Origin: Marsupella aquatica | Lineage: Eukaryota; Marchantiophyta | DNA: 64,000 bases | Direction of reading: 5' to 3' | Assembly: GCA_973895155.1 (NCBI GenBank) | Contig: OZ316895.1 | Span: forward strand, 17,918,001-17,982,000 | Shown here: in pieces, positions 11,638 through 21,869 of the stretch | How the letters are laid out: each line of letters begins with the position of its first letter | Numbering within the stretch: the first letter of the stretch is position 1 | Program-made: the position numbers and the translations under genes | Notes under the pieces: model-generated | Database searches by the model: none | What the model saw: only the letters and a program-made list of their open reading frames with translations | What the model was told of the DNA's origin: nothing

Positions 11638-12305
11638 GGAACCAATCACACGCTTGAGTTCTAGGAATGCTAACTTGCATTCCTGTGTCCACACAAACAC
11701 TTTGTTTTTCAACATTAGCGTGTCTAGGGGCCTCGCGATCCTCGCATAGTCTTTCATGTATCTCTGATAGAACCCCGTGAATCCTAAGAAGGCTCTAACC
11801 TGCCTTACATTGGATGGGCGCGCCCATTCTTTGATGTCCTTAAGCTTGTCCTGACTAGGCATAATCCCCTCCGGGAGTAAAGGTATAGCCGAGGAACTGA
11901 ATCTCATTCATCACAAACTTACTATTGCTAGGTTTAGCAAAGAGACGAGCCTTACAAAGGCAAGAGAACACTTCTCTGAGCAACTGCTCATGTTCCTCCA
12001 ACGTTTTCGAGTAGATTAGGATGTCGTCAATAAAGACGACCACTCCTTGGTCCAAAAAATCATGAAAGATGGTATCGGGGATGGTATTCATCATCTTCAT
12101 GAACGTTGCGGTTGCATTACACAACCCGAATGGCATAACCAAAAATTCATAGGATCCAAACCTTGTGCGCATCGCGGTCTTATACTTGTCTCCCTTAGCC
12201 ATGCGGAGCTAGTAATACCTAGACCGCAAGTCCACCTTTGAAAACTTCTTAGCCCCGGAGAGGCAATCAAAGAGGTCATCCATATGAGGTAACGAGTACT
12301 TGTTC
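11638..12305 (-). pseudogene. Ty3/gypsy reverse transcriptase fragment
   Basis: Minus-strand reverse transcriptase blocks are easy to read: KYKTAMRTRFGSYEFLVMPF, then GLCNATATFMKMMN. The catalytic FIDDILIYSK lies near 12020, followed by EHEQLLREVF, FLGYTF (near 11890) and ARPSNVRQVRAFLGFTGFYQ (near 11800). The final segment is FVWTQECKLAFLELKRVI (about 11690-11640). A frameshift lies near 11880. It is abruptly interrupted at about 11637 by TGTCACC-starting sequence. It belongs with the gag and protease fragments at 13.6-14.75 kb in one gypsy element. Confidence 0.88.
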
Positions 12306-13628
12306 TTTACCGTCTGCTTATCGAGGGCCCAATAATCTAGACGCACAATCTCAAAGTACCATCCTTTTTGGACACAAACAACATGGGCGCCCCATAAGGA
12401 CTCTTACTAGGACAAATGAACCCTTGGTTGATCAACTCTTCCAAGGCGTTCTTCAACATCATTTGTTCATTCAGGTTTAGACGATAAGGAGCTTTAGCCT
12501 AAGGAGCCAAACTTGGCTCCAACTCAACTTGGTGATCCACTTCTCTCTGCGGGGGTAAACCTTTAGGTAGCTTCTACAAGAGCACGTCATTGAATTCCTC
12601 TAAAATTTCAGGAATTCAACCGCAGTCGGGCCCAACCTTAGCTGCCTTAACCTTCGGTTGCGAAGTAGCCTCCTTAACTAGGTGGATCGAGATGAAAGAA
12701 GAAACATTCATGTCCACCTTTGAAGTCTTTCCACCATTGCTTCACCGATACACACGGAGACAACCACGACACTTTACTTACTTTGAGAAATCTTTCTTTA
12801 TTTTCGGTAATTTTGTGTACAACGATGAGCTCATCGCCCTTATTGGGACAATGGAGCACCTCATCCCCAGGCTTCAAGGTAACACTGTGATTTCTGAGAT
12901 ATATAACCTACCCCTGGCCCCCCACTCCCAGTAAAAAATCTCTACCTCCTGTGAACGGACCCCCCTCTAGTACCCCAAGCTGTTATTATTTTTGAAACAA
13001 TAAAAATTTGTCTTCTTATTTAGAAAAAAAACACATTTTGACAATACTTAATATCATTGATATAATTATAAAGTCCAGATTTGAGAATTTGTATATAGGC
13101 TTCATTAGTTACATTTTCTTTTATTCAAAGATCTTCCCTCCCTCATATCCAATGGGCAGGGATTTTCCCCATGTGTTTCCTCATAGGGCAGTTCAAAAAA
13201 CCCACCCTAAACTCCTCAACATACCCTACCCTAAACCCCAGAACCCCGCCCACAACTTACAACGGCATAGACATGTGTACCTATTAGATGATGCCACATG
13301 TACCACTAAGCTGATGCCGTGTGGCGAAGATGATTTTATACCCCCTTCCCCAAAATAAATGAGAGCGGAATATCAAGTGCCCTTCCTTATTTGGAAAGTG
13401 ACATTTGTATAAAAGAGTGGGTTGCTTAGTTACAAGCCAATTCTAAAAATTACTTCAATATGAATGAAGTCAACCCTTGAATCGTTCTCACGTCCAACCC
13501 ATTTTACCTAAGAGTGGAGGCCCAAGGAACCTACCGACAAAATGAAGTCTATGGCTTGACCATCTAGAACGTAGAACATCTCTTGACACACAAAATTTTG
13601 TTGTTCGCCTATGACCTCTACTCAAAGT
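12306..13628 (-). pseudogene. decayed gypsy protease-RT linker with AT-rich insert
   Basis: The part at 12306-12900 keeps fragments of the gypsy N-terminal RT region; the mirrored positions around 12360-12400 encode a GAPMLFVSK-like block. From about 12930 to 13430 the sequence becomes AT-rich with no readable gypsy protein, suggesting a non-coding insertion or rearrangement. I saw no terminal repeats in that AT-rich part. Confidence 0.4.
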
Positions 13629-13868
13629 CTATGTACCACTCTCGACACTATCCCTTTTGTGTCGTTGACGAACTTGCACACTAACAATTGTAGTAATTAA
13701 CTCTTGCACGTCCACCCCAAGACGTGTCACCGCCTGCCCACTTATGAAGCAGGCGGTCGTCCCTGTATCTACCAAAGGAACACCCAAATTACCGTTAGAA
13801 GTGACATTCACAAAAATTAGCTTTTCAGGATCCATTGTCTTAACCTTAGGTGTCTTCTCTTGCAACAA
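13629..13868 (-). pseudogene. gypsy aspartic protease fragment
   Basis: The minus-strand frame contains the retropepsin active-site block VPLVDTGTTACFISGQAV, with the D-T-G triad present, followed by TRLGVDVQEL. Retroviral-type proteases process gag-pol in Ty3/gypsy elements. It lies in the expected order between the zinc knuckle (14.0 kb) and the reverse transcriptase (12.2 kb). The frame is short and interrupted. Confidence 0.75.
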
Positions 13869-13989
13869 TACCTTCTCTCCGGCAGGAATATTCCCTACAG
13901 GATTCTTGTCAGCTACTAAGGGTTTGGTTAGAGCGATACTTACCTTAATGCCCTTCTACCGTCCATCTCCGCTTGGCTTGCCACCTTTT

Positions 13990-14754
13990 GTGGAACAATC
14001 CTTACTTTGATGGCCTATAGCGCCACACGTAAAGCACAAACCTTTAGCCCGCCTATGCTCCGTGAGCGCTGCTTCTTGGCTTTCTGTGCCAATGAGGTTT
14101 CTTTCTTGAAGTTTCCGGCCTTCCGGTTTCACTTTGCTTCTCCGTTCTGGGGCAGGGGATCCAAACCACCGGCCCCCGCCCCCTCAGGTTGCTTACGCTT
14201 ATTCCCAGGACCTTTTGCTTTCCTAGCTTCCCCCTTGGATCCCTTCCCACCCACCTTGGCCAAGCCCGACTGGTTATTCACCAACGTAGTGGCCTTGTCA
14301 AAGGCGTCCGAAAGCATTTTAAACTCATGACGCTTTTCCTATAACTTTTCCCTGAGCAATGGCGGGAGCTTCACTATAAAGTTGTGAAGTTGTGTATGTA
14401 GGGTCTCTTGTCCCGCTGGGATACACACCAACTGGTTTTGGTAATAAGTGATGAACTTTTGGATATCACCCTTGAAGCTCATCTCCGTTACACATTTTTG
14501 AGCGTGCTGCTTTGGGTACTTAGTGGTGACATGAGCACGGAGACCCTCAACCAGGTTTTCCCAAGTCAACGGCAAGGAGGAGTCCTCTAGCAACTTCTTC
14601 CAAGTCAAGGCATAGTCATTCAGGTAAGGAGCAACTACAGTAGCCCAAGTGGATTGCTCAACACACGCGTGGAGATGAATCTCCATTGTGGAGAGCCAAC
14701 TCAGGAACTTTTGTCCACTTTGGTCATAGGCCCCGTTATAAGTTGGAGGAGTCG
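13990..14754 (-). pseudogene. gypsy gag, C-terminal part with CCHC zinc knuckle
   Basis: The minus strand reads LPTPPTYNGAYDQSGQKF, LSWLSTMEIHLHACV and YLNDYALTWKKLL, then the gag core up to FIVKLPPLLREKL near 14340. A basic linker follows, and then the nucleocapsid knuckle C-F-T-C-G-A-I-G-H-Q-S-K-D-C near 14035-13995 (CX2CX4HX4C). This is the second half of a gag gene whose first part is at 18718-18990. The two were separated by the 3963-bp insertion at 14760-18722. Confidence 0.85.
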
Positions 14755-14759
14755 GTAGC
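14755..14759 (+). repeat. target-site duplication GTAGC, left copy
   Basis: Direct duplicate of GTAGC at 18723-18727, flanking the 3963-bp insertion. The two flanks belong to one gypsy gag frame. Confidence 0.8.
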
Positions 14760-15654
14760 TGTCACGTCGTCAGCCTAGGCCTTAACCCAGGCTTCGGCTT
14801 AGACAGGCACATCCTTCGTCAAAATGAGGGTTCGGGCAGGAAGGGATGCACGGAATGCACCTAACTCATGTAAACTAGCGCTAAGTGCGCCTATTGTCAT
14901 ATACGGACACCTCCTAGGTATGGTTTGTGTTCCACCACCGGAACGTACCTTAGTCGATAGCAGGATCGACCCCGGCTTACGGGCTTCTAAGCCTTCGTGT
15001 TGTCCGCCTTCGATCTGGATTCGATGATATAGGTACTCAACCCGGGCTCGCAACCACTACCCGCAAGCTGCACCCCGTGCCCGACTTGGGTAACACGTTT
15101 GGCCAAGCGTTGGCACCTATACATGAGATTCACACATACATACGCGCACAAGCATACAATCTCGATTTACACGAAGGAAATAATGGGGAAGGATTTTACT
15201 ACATAGGAGACATATGCGTACACTTAGTTGACCCGAAAGCTCCAGAATGAACAGGTCCAAGGCCGAGGGTGTACACTACAACGGAGCCCGGCTTCGCGCT
15301 CGCCCAGCGAGATTAGTCCCACACCCTCCCCTCGATACTCTTTCACTCCCAGAGGTCGGGACTCCCCGCACATACCGCGGATGTCCAACACTGAGACTAA
15401 AAACCCTCCCTTGCCTCTACCGAGGGGTGCACTAAATACTAAGGGCCGAGGAACGAAGTGCCCTTGCGCCCAAAGATTCGCTAACTAAGGTCCTAACTAA
15501 GCTGGCTGTCAGGCCGGAAAACGGCTTGTCTTATTAGAAGATCCTAATCTACGCTGATGGTACAGCATGGCAGTGCTGCTCTAACTAGGGTAGGTACTTG
15601 TCCCTATAGCCTAATTGAGCTATTCCTAACTCTACTCTAATCCTACTCCGCCGC

Positions 15655-18179
15655 TAATGTCTGGCACGCTTGCCAGAACCGCCTGAGTGGGAGCGGCTAT
15701 CCCGCTGCCTTCTGAGTCTGTCGGCGTCCTACTTGAGTAGCTGGACCTGGTCCAGCAGAGATTCGTTTTCCCGCTTTGCCGCGTCTACCTCTTCCGCGGC
15801 CTCCTAGCATGCCTCCTCCAGTTGTTGGGTGTCGCTTGTCAGCTTGTCCACCAACTGGGCCTGTTTAGTGGCTTCTCCTTGAAGCCATGCCACCTCTGCC
15901 TTCAGGGCGTCAATCTCGGCTGTGTCCCGTTGAGACCTGGAATCAGCTTCCTCCAGATCCTTTTGCCAACTGACGGCTTGCCCCTACAAACTGTGAATCT
16001 TGGTTTGGAGCCGTGCAATCTTGGCGTCCTTTCTGAGCCCGACCTGTACTGCCAACGCTGCTTGGGCTCTAGCCTCGGCAACCTGGTCCTCCATGGCCGT
16101 TACCTGAGGCCGTAGTTGCTGGAGTTCAGCCTCCAAGGTTGCCACTTTGTCCTTCAGGTAGGCAGACTCAACCCGATATCGCTCTATTCTCTGTGCAGTC
16201 TCTGCCTGCGCATGTCCTGCCCTTATTGCCGCAACCAACTCCTGGTTGAAGAAGTAGGCCACCCTCCGGGCCATGTATTCCCCGGTGTCCCGAGAGATCT
16301 GTTGCGAGAAATCTCCCAACAACCCGTTCATAAAAGTGCCCGGCGCAAAGAGTTCCGGATGGTCTAGACTGTGTCCCTCTGGATTCGGGCACGGACAGAC
16401 TCCAACCCGTGCGGGAGTAGGAGTGGACACATCCAGCCCTTGAGGTAAGTCGGTCGAAGGGGCTGGTTCCACTGGAGGTGGGTGGTTCTCCTGCTCCACC
16501 GCGGGGGGTGGCGGAATCTCCCCGACCACCGTGGTATCTGCTTCGGGTACGGCTTCATCCGGCCCAGCTTCGACGGCATCGTCCCGATTGATCACGTCTA
16601 AGGTCGCAATGATGTCAATGGGTATGCCTGGCGGGGCGGCAGCGGCGGGTTGCGGGGCCGGGGTAGCAGGACTTGCAATTGCCAGACTTCGGGCCTCGGG
16701 CTGCGGTCGCCTTACTTGGGCTGGGAACACCCATTTTGGTGGGGTCAGCTCGGTCTCATTGAGACGCGGGAGGCTCCGGCGGTCGAAATGAGCGTACCAC
16801 TCGAGGATGATTTCGACGTGGCTAGAGAAGTACGCCCTCCCACCAAGGTACAAAGTTTTCCTTCTTCGCTCCATCTCCTCGTGGAACTTCTTGACGAAGA
16901 AGGACGCCCACTTCCTGGGCCGATAGTTCTCCACCTGGATAACCTGAGCGGCCGATATTTCTCCTCTAGGTTCCATCATGTGGAGGGCATACCGCTGAAA
17001 CTCTAGGTGTTCTGCTACCTCTGGGATGAGGCACGTCCTCATTAAGAACCCATTGTCCACTACCCCTTCGGTCGGGAAGCTAGATGACTGGTATTTAGCT
17101 CCCTTGCCCCCAGGAGCCCGCGACTCTACCCGGTTTATTCCCTCGGGTAGGCCGAAAATCATCTTCAGACGTGCCTCATCGAGACACATCACTCTCCCGT
17201 GCGCTCGAGTTTGTTGACAGGCCTCGTCGAAGTTCTGAATGAACTCCGACATATCCTGTCCGTAATACCTGCTTCCGTTCCAAGGGAGAGAGGCAAGGTG
17301 CTCAAACCCTTGGGTCTTCAGATAGCATGCATGCTTGGGGTGGAGGATGTTCTTGTGAACGTTGTCCCCCATGCGATGCATGGTCAGCTTGGCTACTGCA
17401 ACCGTGGCCAAAGGCAACCCAGATACGGCTGCGGGCTCCTTCCTCTTCCTACCCCGAGACTGATTCCCGGGGTGACTAGAAGAAGGGGACATCTCTCCAT
17501 CCTCTCGGTCAGGTAGTAGTAGCGCGACTGCCATGAGTATTGGTGCCGGGGCTGCTAGCGTTACCGTGTTGTCCCCTCGGGCTTGCTGGGGTGGTGCGGG
17601 GTTGTTCATACCCCGCGGTCGTCGATTCAGAGGAGGGTGAGCCTCCTCGTCCTCGGAGCTGATATGTACCGCATTCACCACGGATCGTACTCGGAGAGGT
17701 GGTGGAACCGGTGGCGGGGACCGGCTTGGCTGAGGCCGAGGAGGTGCAGGTGCAGGTACAGGCACAGTTTGGCAGGCACTGGTCGTTGAGGGTAGAGTTG
17801 CCATGAAGTTCTGCAAGTGCAGGTGGAGATTTTCCGACGCAAGTGAAGATGGTCCTGTCGACCGGGTAGTGTTGAATTCACCATTGATGATAGCCCGGAC
17901 CCGAGCGGGGATGTGGTCAAAGTGCTGCCGCTGTAAGTCAATCATGCCCGGGATATTGAAGACCTCATCCAGAAGCCGAAGCAGTGCCTCCCAGAAGCCG
18001 ATGTATTTGCCTCCGTCGAAGAAGTACCCTGATACCTCTTCGGGTTGGTAAAGCTTGCTCTGGGACGGGTACTGAAAGTTAAGGAGATAGTGGTGGCGGC
18101 CTGCTAGGCGGATGGTTCTCTCGTATTCGCGTTCGATCTCATATCGGTGCGGATTGGCATGTTTCAATGAGTCAGCCAA
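15655..18179 (-). CDS. 731-residue gag-like ORF with coiled coil (extended by in-frame stops)
   Basis: The open frame covers 18179-15984. The N-terminal ~110 residues include RTIRLAGRHHYLLNFQYPSQ, followed by a proline-rich linker. The conserved block (about 310-450) contains SEFIQNFDEACQQTRAHG-like sequence, MIFGLPEGINR, NGFLMRTCLIPEVAEHLEF and HMMEPRGEISAAQVIQVENY. The same block recurs in the ORFs at 53540-54979 and 56303-59935. A second proline-rich linker and a C-terminal coiled coil (about 650-731) follow. After the first stop the same frame continues as coiled coil to about 15660, interrupted by two more TAG codons, so the ancestral protein was near 840 residues. No catalytic motif is seen. 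It is probably a retrotransposon structural protein. Confidence 0.6.
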
Positions 18180-18343
18180 GTGCCCTCCGATAGATAGGAA
18201 CTGAGTCTAGAATCGTATGGCCAAACTGGAAAGGATCATGTGCGACATTCAGGGGAGATAGCAGCTGACTAAGGAAAAGCGAGAGAGTTGGGATCGAAGC
18301 TGGCGCGGGAACTGGAGAGCTTGGTGCACTGCAAAGGATCGGC

Positions 18344-18355
18344 TCCCTTTTATAC
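18344..18355 (-). promoter_or_regulatory. TATA box of the gag-like element
   Basis: On the minus strand GGGTATAAAAGGGAGCCGAT lies about 165 bp upstream of the 731-residue ORF. A degenerate equivalent (CATAAGAGAGGAGCCGAT) lies at about 53073-53090 upstream of the related plus-strand ORF, which supports a conserved pol II promoter inside the leader of this element family. Confidence 0.65.
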
Positions 18356-18717
18356 CCTGAGAGCTCGTTGATCGCCCGACGCCTCCTCGTCGATTATAGG
18401 TCAAGCGTTTCACGCTCGCAGTGTACCGGCCCCTTCTCCAGTCCGGGTCAGCTCATGTGCGTGGCCGCCTCTCGGAGTTCATTATATGGACCCGAGGGAG
18501 GGGGAAAAAGGGCCCATTACACGCTCGCAACCCGGGCGTGCGAATGGCGACCCGCCGCCAGCCCGAACATGAATTCCCCTTATTGACTAATGATTTCCTA
18601 CTCATAATGCCTACCTAAATAATGTCGTTATGCTAATAATAATGGCCTAAGATACCCCTAACGCGCGTGCTAAGCGCGGTTAGACCGAATTACTCATTAC
18701 CCGCTGTACCAACGGCG

Positions 18718-18990
18718 TCACAGTAGCTGGTTCACTTGGAACATACTCCGTCCAACTACCATTCCCCCCTCGGGACGCGTCGCACTCTGACTACTTGGAC
18801 TAAGTAAGTACTTAATCTGGGCCCCTTTGTGGTGTTCGAACTGCTCATAAATGAGTCGTTGGTCTTGAGTCAACGGACCCAAACCTTTGTCAGCGGTTGG
18901 GCCCTTGCGGGTTGTATGAGGACGGTCCTCCAACCATCTTTCCTTTGCGGGCCACCTGTCCTTAGGTTCCTTTGTGGATTTTGGTGACAC
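18718..18990 (-). pseudogene. gypsy gag, N-terminal part
   Basis: The minus-strand frame SPKSTKEPKDRWPAKERW and onward, through RLIYEQFEHHKGAQIKYLL to MFQVNQLL, leads directly to the insertion boundary at 18722. Removing the insertion joins it to LPTPPTYNGAYDQ of the gag fragment at 14754. The first codon is not an ATG, so the true start may lie further upstream in the leader. Confidence 0.7.
18723..18727 (+). repeat. target-site duplication GTAGC, right copy
   Basis: Matches 14755-14759 and marks the right edge of the 3963-bp insertion. Confidence 0.8.
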
Positions 18991-19417
18991 CCCCGCGACC
19001 TACGGGCACCATGACCTCAGCAAACGTTCTAGCACGCCTAGACCACTTTAGGTCTTGAAATTTTTATGTGGTAACAAATGGTTTGCCCATAAGGCTCATG
19101 CAAACCAGGTTGGTATGCGCATTCCAGACTTAGGAGATTCCAACCTATCCCACTTATCCAAGTAGGATGCTAGTCCAAGCGGGTAAGCTAACTCCAAACT
19201 AGTTAGACCCATTGTTCTCTCCTTGGGGTACTCCCCTTTGGTTTGAACCAGCCCGCCCACAGATGTGAGGCGGGCACCATCAACTTCCACTTGCAAAAAG
19301 CAAATTGGCCGCCCAACAACCTCTAGCGCCCACGCAATCCAACTTTATCCTCAAGAGGCCTTGAGGAGTGAAACTAGGATACAACTCACAAAGTTAGCTA
19401 CAACTGCCTGTACTAGT
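18991..19417 (-). repeat. probable gypsy LTR shared by two tandem element pieces
   Basis: On the minus strand this segment lies between the chromodomain end of one gypsy element (19418) and the gag start of another (18990). That is where a single LTR sits when two elements recombine in tandem. It is non-coding, and a GTGTCACC string sits at its gag-side edge. LTR identity is inferred from position only. Confidence 0.45.
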
Positions 19418-20165
19418 TCACAACGGCGGTAGGCCGCTTTGCTTATGATAGCTTCCAAGGATCTTTGGGGCATTACCCAAAATTTCTTCCAGTTCCCAAG
19501 TACTCTCAACCTGATCATAGCCAGCCCACTTCACCAAATACTCTAAGATTTGCCTTCCCAACTTGCTTTTGTAACGGTGGTCCATAATTGCCTCCACCTC
19601 AAACTCCTCAGCGTCCTCCACCAACATGGCGTCGGATGCAAGATCTGATCCCGGTTGGGCTCATTGTCTTTGACAAATTTCTTTAGCCGGCTAACATGGT
19701 AGCTTTTGCCTATGCCCATTTCCTTGGGTGTCTCCAGCACCACCAAAACCAGATTATCCTTGTGGGCCCATCGTATGATGCGATAGGGCCCCACATATCT
19801 GGGAGCCAGCTTCTACTTATGTTCCCATGGTATTGTTTAGGTCTCAATTGCAACCAAACGCTCTCCCCAATTTCAACCCTTGCTCCTTGTACCAACTTTG
19901 GGCAAGGGTCATACCCTTGGTAGCCGCTTCCACAACTAGGCGCTGCTCTCGAATAAAATTTTCCGCATAAGGAACCTTGCTTTCTGTCCGCCAAGCTTCC
20001 GGATTTATGAACCAGGAGGGCGCCTTGGCATCCTCCTTGTGGCCAACACAAACGGCGCAAACCCCGTCGCCAAATGCTTGGTCGAGTTATACCTAAACTC
20101 AACCATTGTTAAGTGCTTTGCCCAATCCTTTTGATTGGCCGTCACAAAGTGATGCAAGTAGTCCT
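19418..20165 (-). pseudogene. chromovirus integrase C-terminus and chromodomain
   Basis: The integrase tail is read on the minus strand as WAKHLTMVEFRYNSTKHLAT (near 20100) and KLVQGARVEIGESVWLQLRP (near 19880). The GPYRI..W motif lies near 19790, and LVVLETPKEMGIGKSYHVSR lies near 19720. A chromodomain follows: FEVEAIMDHRYKSKLGRQIL, then EYLVKWAGYDQVESTWE near 19500. The aromatic cage positions Y, W and W are visible. Chromodomains direct chromovirus integration to heterochromatin. Frameshifts separate the blocks. The stretch at 19920-20165 duplicates 6030-6300. Confidence 0.88.
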
Positions 20166-20189
20166 CCACGATAGTTGCGTCCAAGGAAG

Positions 20190-20640
20190 GAGCTATTCTG
20201 GACGAACAGTGGGCGTTGGTTCTGGTTCCGGCTTATGGCATCGGGAGGACCTATCGCTGACCAACTTACCAATGTCTATTGAGCTTGAGTTAGGATGCTA
20301 GACTTGGAGAGATCTAGATCCTGAAGGGTTGCTTACCGAGGTGCTTGGTTGCTTGTGCAGACAATGAGGACCATTGAGTAGCGGCCGTGTTGGAGAGCAA
20401 GTGCGGCTTTGTATGAGAGGGGCCGCTGGCGGTGCAAGGTGCTTGGTTGCTTGTGCAGACAGTGAGGACCGTGAAGTAGTGGTCATGTTGAAAAGCAAGT
20501 GCGGCTTTGTATGGGAGGGGCCGTTGGTGGTGGAAGGGGCACTAGGTTACTTGCTTGAGGTATTCCGTGGAGGCATTCGAGCACCAGGGGCACTTAGGCG
20601 TGGGTGTTGGGATTGGTGAGGGCACTAGGTGGCAAGATCC
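20190..20640 (-). repeat. LTR/UTR-like repeat with internal ~98-bp tandem duplication
   Basis: Reverse complement of 4390-4745. Within it a unit starting GTGCTTGGTTGCTTGTGCAG and running to GGGGCCGCTGG occurs twice in tandem (about 20340-20437 and 20438-20536) with scattered differences. The other copy at 4.4 kb has only one such unit, so the duplication arose in this copy. Confidence 0.6.
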
Positions 20641-21859
20641 ACCACTATTTTTTGAGCTTCCTATTCCTTTTTGAGGGAGTGGTTAAATAGGGGCGTTCGC
20701 ACATGGTATACAACTATTTCATAAGATGAACCCCTCGAGGCCGGTTCAGTGCCTGTTTGCTTTTGAGTTGTGGCTCAGCTATTCTGTGTACGAGGGGTGT
20801 GTCATACGGTGCAGGGGCCGAAGCCCCTTGCCAGCAGCGCTCCGCTTCAAGGCAGAAGCACAAGTGCCTTCCATGCCCACAATAGTGGCCTCTTCTCTAT
20901 TCTTAATTTCCAGCTCTTGTCTTTGGGTGTCCTTTGAATGTTCGTCAATCCTTGGCATGTTAATTTGTATGTTTACTTTTCCTCTTCGTGCCATATCTTG
21001 AATCCGATCGAGCTGCATTGTATGGCAGCCCTACTTGGCTGCTGCTTAGAGTTTAGTACATCTATATTGTGTGTTCCCGTGGACTTAGCTAGCCTTAAGG
21101 AGGTGAACCTTGTATCTCTTGTATTGACTACTTGCGCGTTGAATGTGTCATTGGCTTACCATTGTGAATGTTGTCTATGCTCAACAAGTGTGACTTAACA
21201 TACATAATAAACTGTGTGATATCGGTTTCAAAAAAATGTTCACACAAATTAGTGTGACTCACTATAATTTTGGTGTCACACTAATTATGTACTCACACTA
21301 TTTACAGTGGACAGTGTAATATATATCATAGTGCCAAAGGGCAGAAATTTAGACCCCTTGAGCGTGTAAGTTTGATGTTATTCAACAACTAAGTTAGAGC
21401 ACATGAAGAGTTGCATGTTGAAATAGGTTTGAATATGGAGATGAGAGGAAAAAAGAGTAGATTATTCATGATAGAAGTGCATGCACAAAGTTCCCTTGGT
21501 ACTCCTATGTCCATAGAGTCCATGCAAAATGATGTAGAAGCCAAAGGGTTTCTTAATTACATTCCTTTGGTATTCCTTTATCCATAGTAGTCAAAGGGTT
21601 TCTTATGTCCCCTTGGTGTTCCTTTTTCCATAATAACGGAATGGTTCTTATGTTACCTTGGTAAATGTTACAATAGTTGAAAAGTTTTTTTCTATCCATG
21701 GTCCAAACCCTAAAACCAAAAATTGTTAATTAAATAGAAAACTTATACAATCTACTGGAAAACCCTGATATATGAATTATAACACGTCCAAAGGTTATTT
21801 TCTTTTACCCAATTTTCACCCTTTTCTTTGTTTATTTGAAATATTATTCTTCATTTTCA
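20641..21859. other. intergenic, no recognised gene
   Basis: No coding similarity is recognised. Around 21230-21330 there are several short inverted copies of TTAGTGTGA / TCACACTAAT, which could be a remnant of a small inverted-repeat element. Around 21500-21660 three imperfect copies of a CCTTGGTATTCC-TTTNTCCATA phrase occur. Confidence 0.45.
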
Positions 21860-21869
21860 TTGTCTTTAC

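Larger units (their letters stand above)
14760..18722 (-). mobile_element. 3963-bp LTR-type insertion carrying only a gag-like ORF
   Basis: The outer bases read TGTCACGTC on the left and, on the minus strand, TGTGACGCC on the right, so the element is TG...CA with a near-matching 9-bp inverted terminus. A 5-bp target duplication GTAGC flanks it, and the gypsy gag frame resumes across it. These are the marks of an LTR retrotransposon insertion. It encodes one long ORF (15984-18179) and no polymerase, resembling non-autonomous gag-only elements. I searched by eye for two matching LTRs and did not find them, so either they have diverged beyond visual recognition or the element is of another kind. 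Confidence 0.65.

Noticed and set aside
7260-11640. A single gypsy element split between RT (11638) and RNase H (7514) by one insertion
   Set aside because: The two fragments overlap in the W..C..AF..LKR region instead of abutting, so they come from two separate copies.
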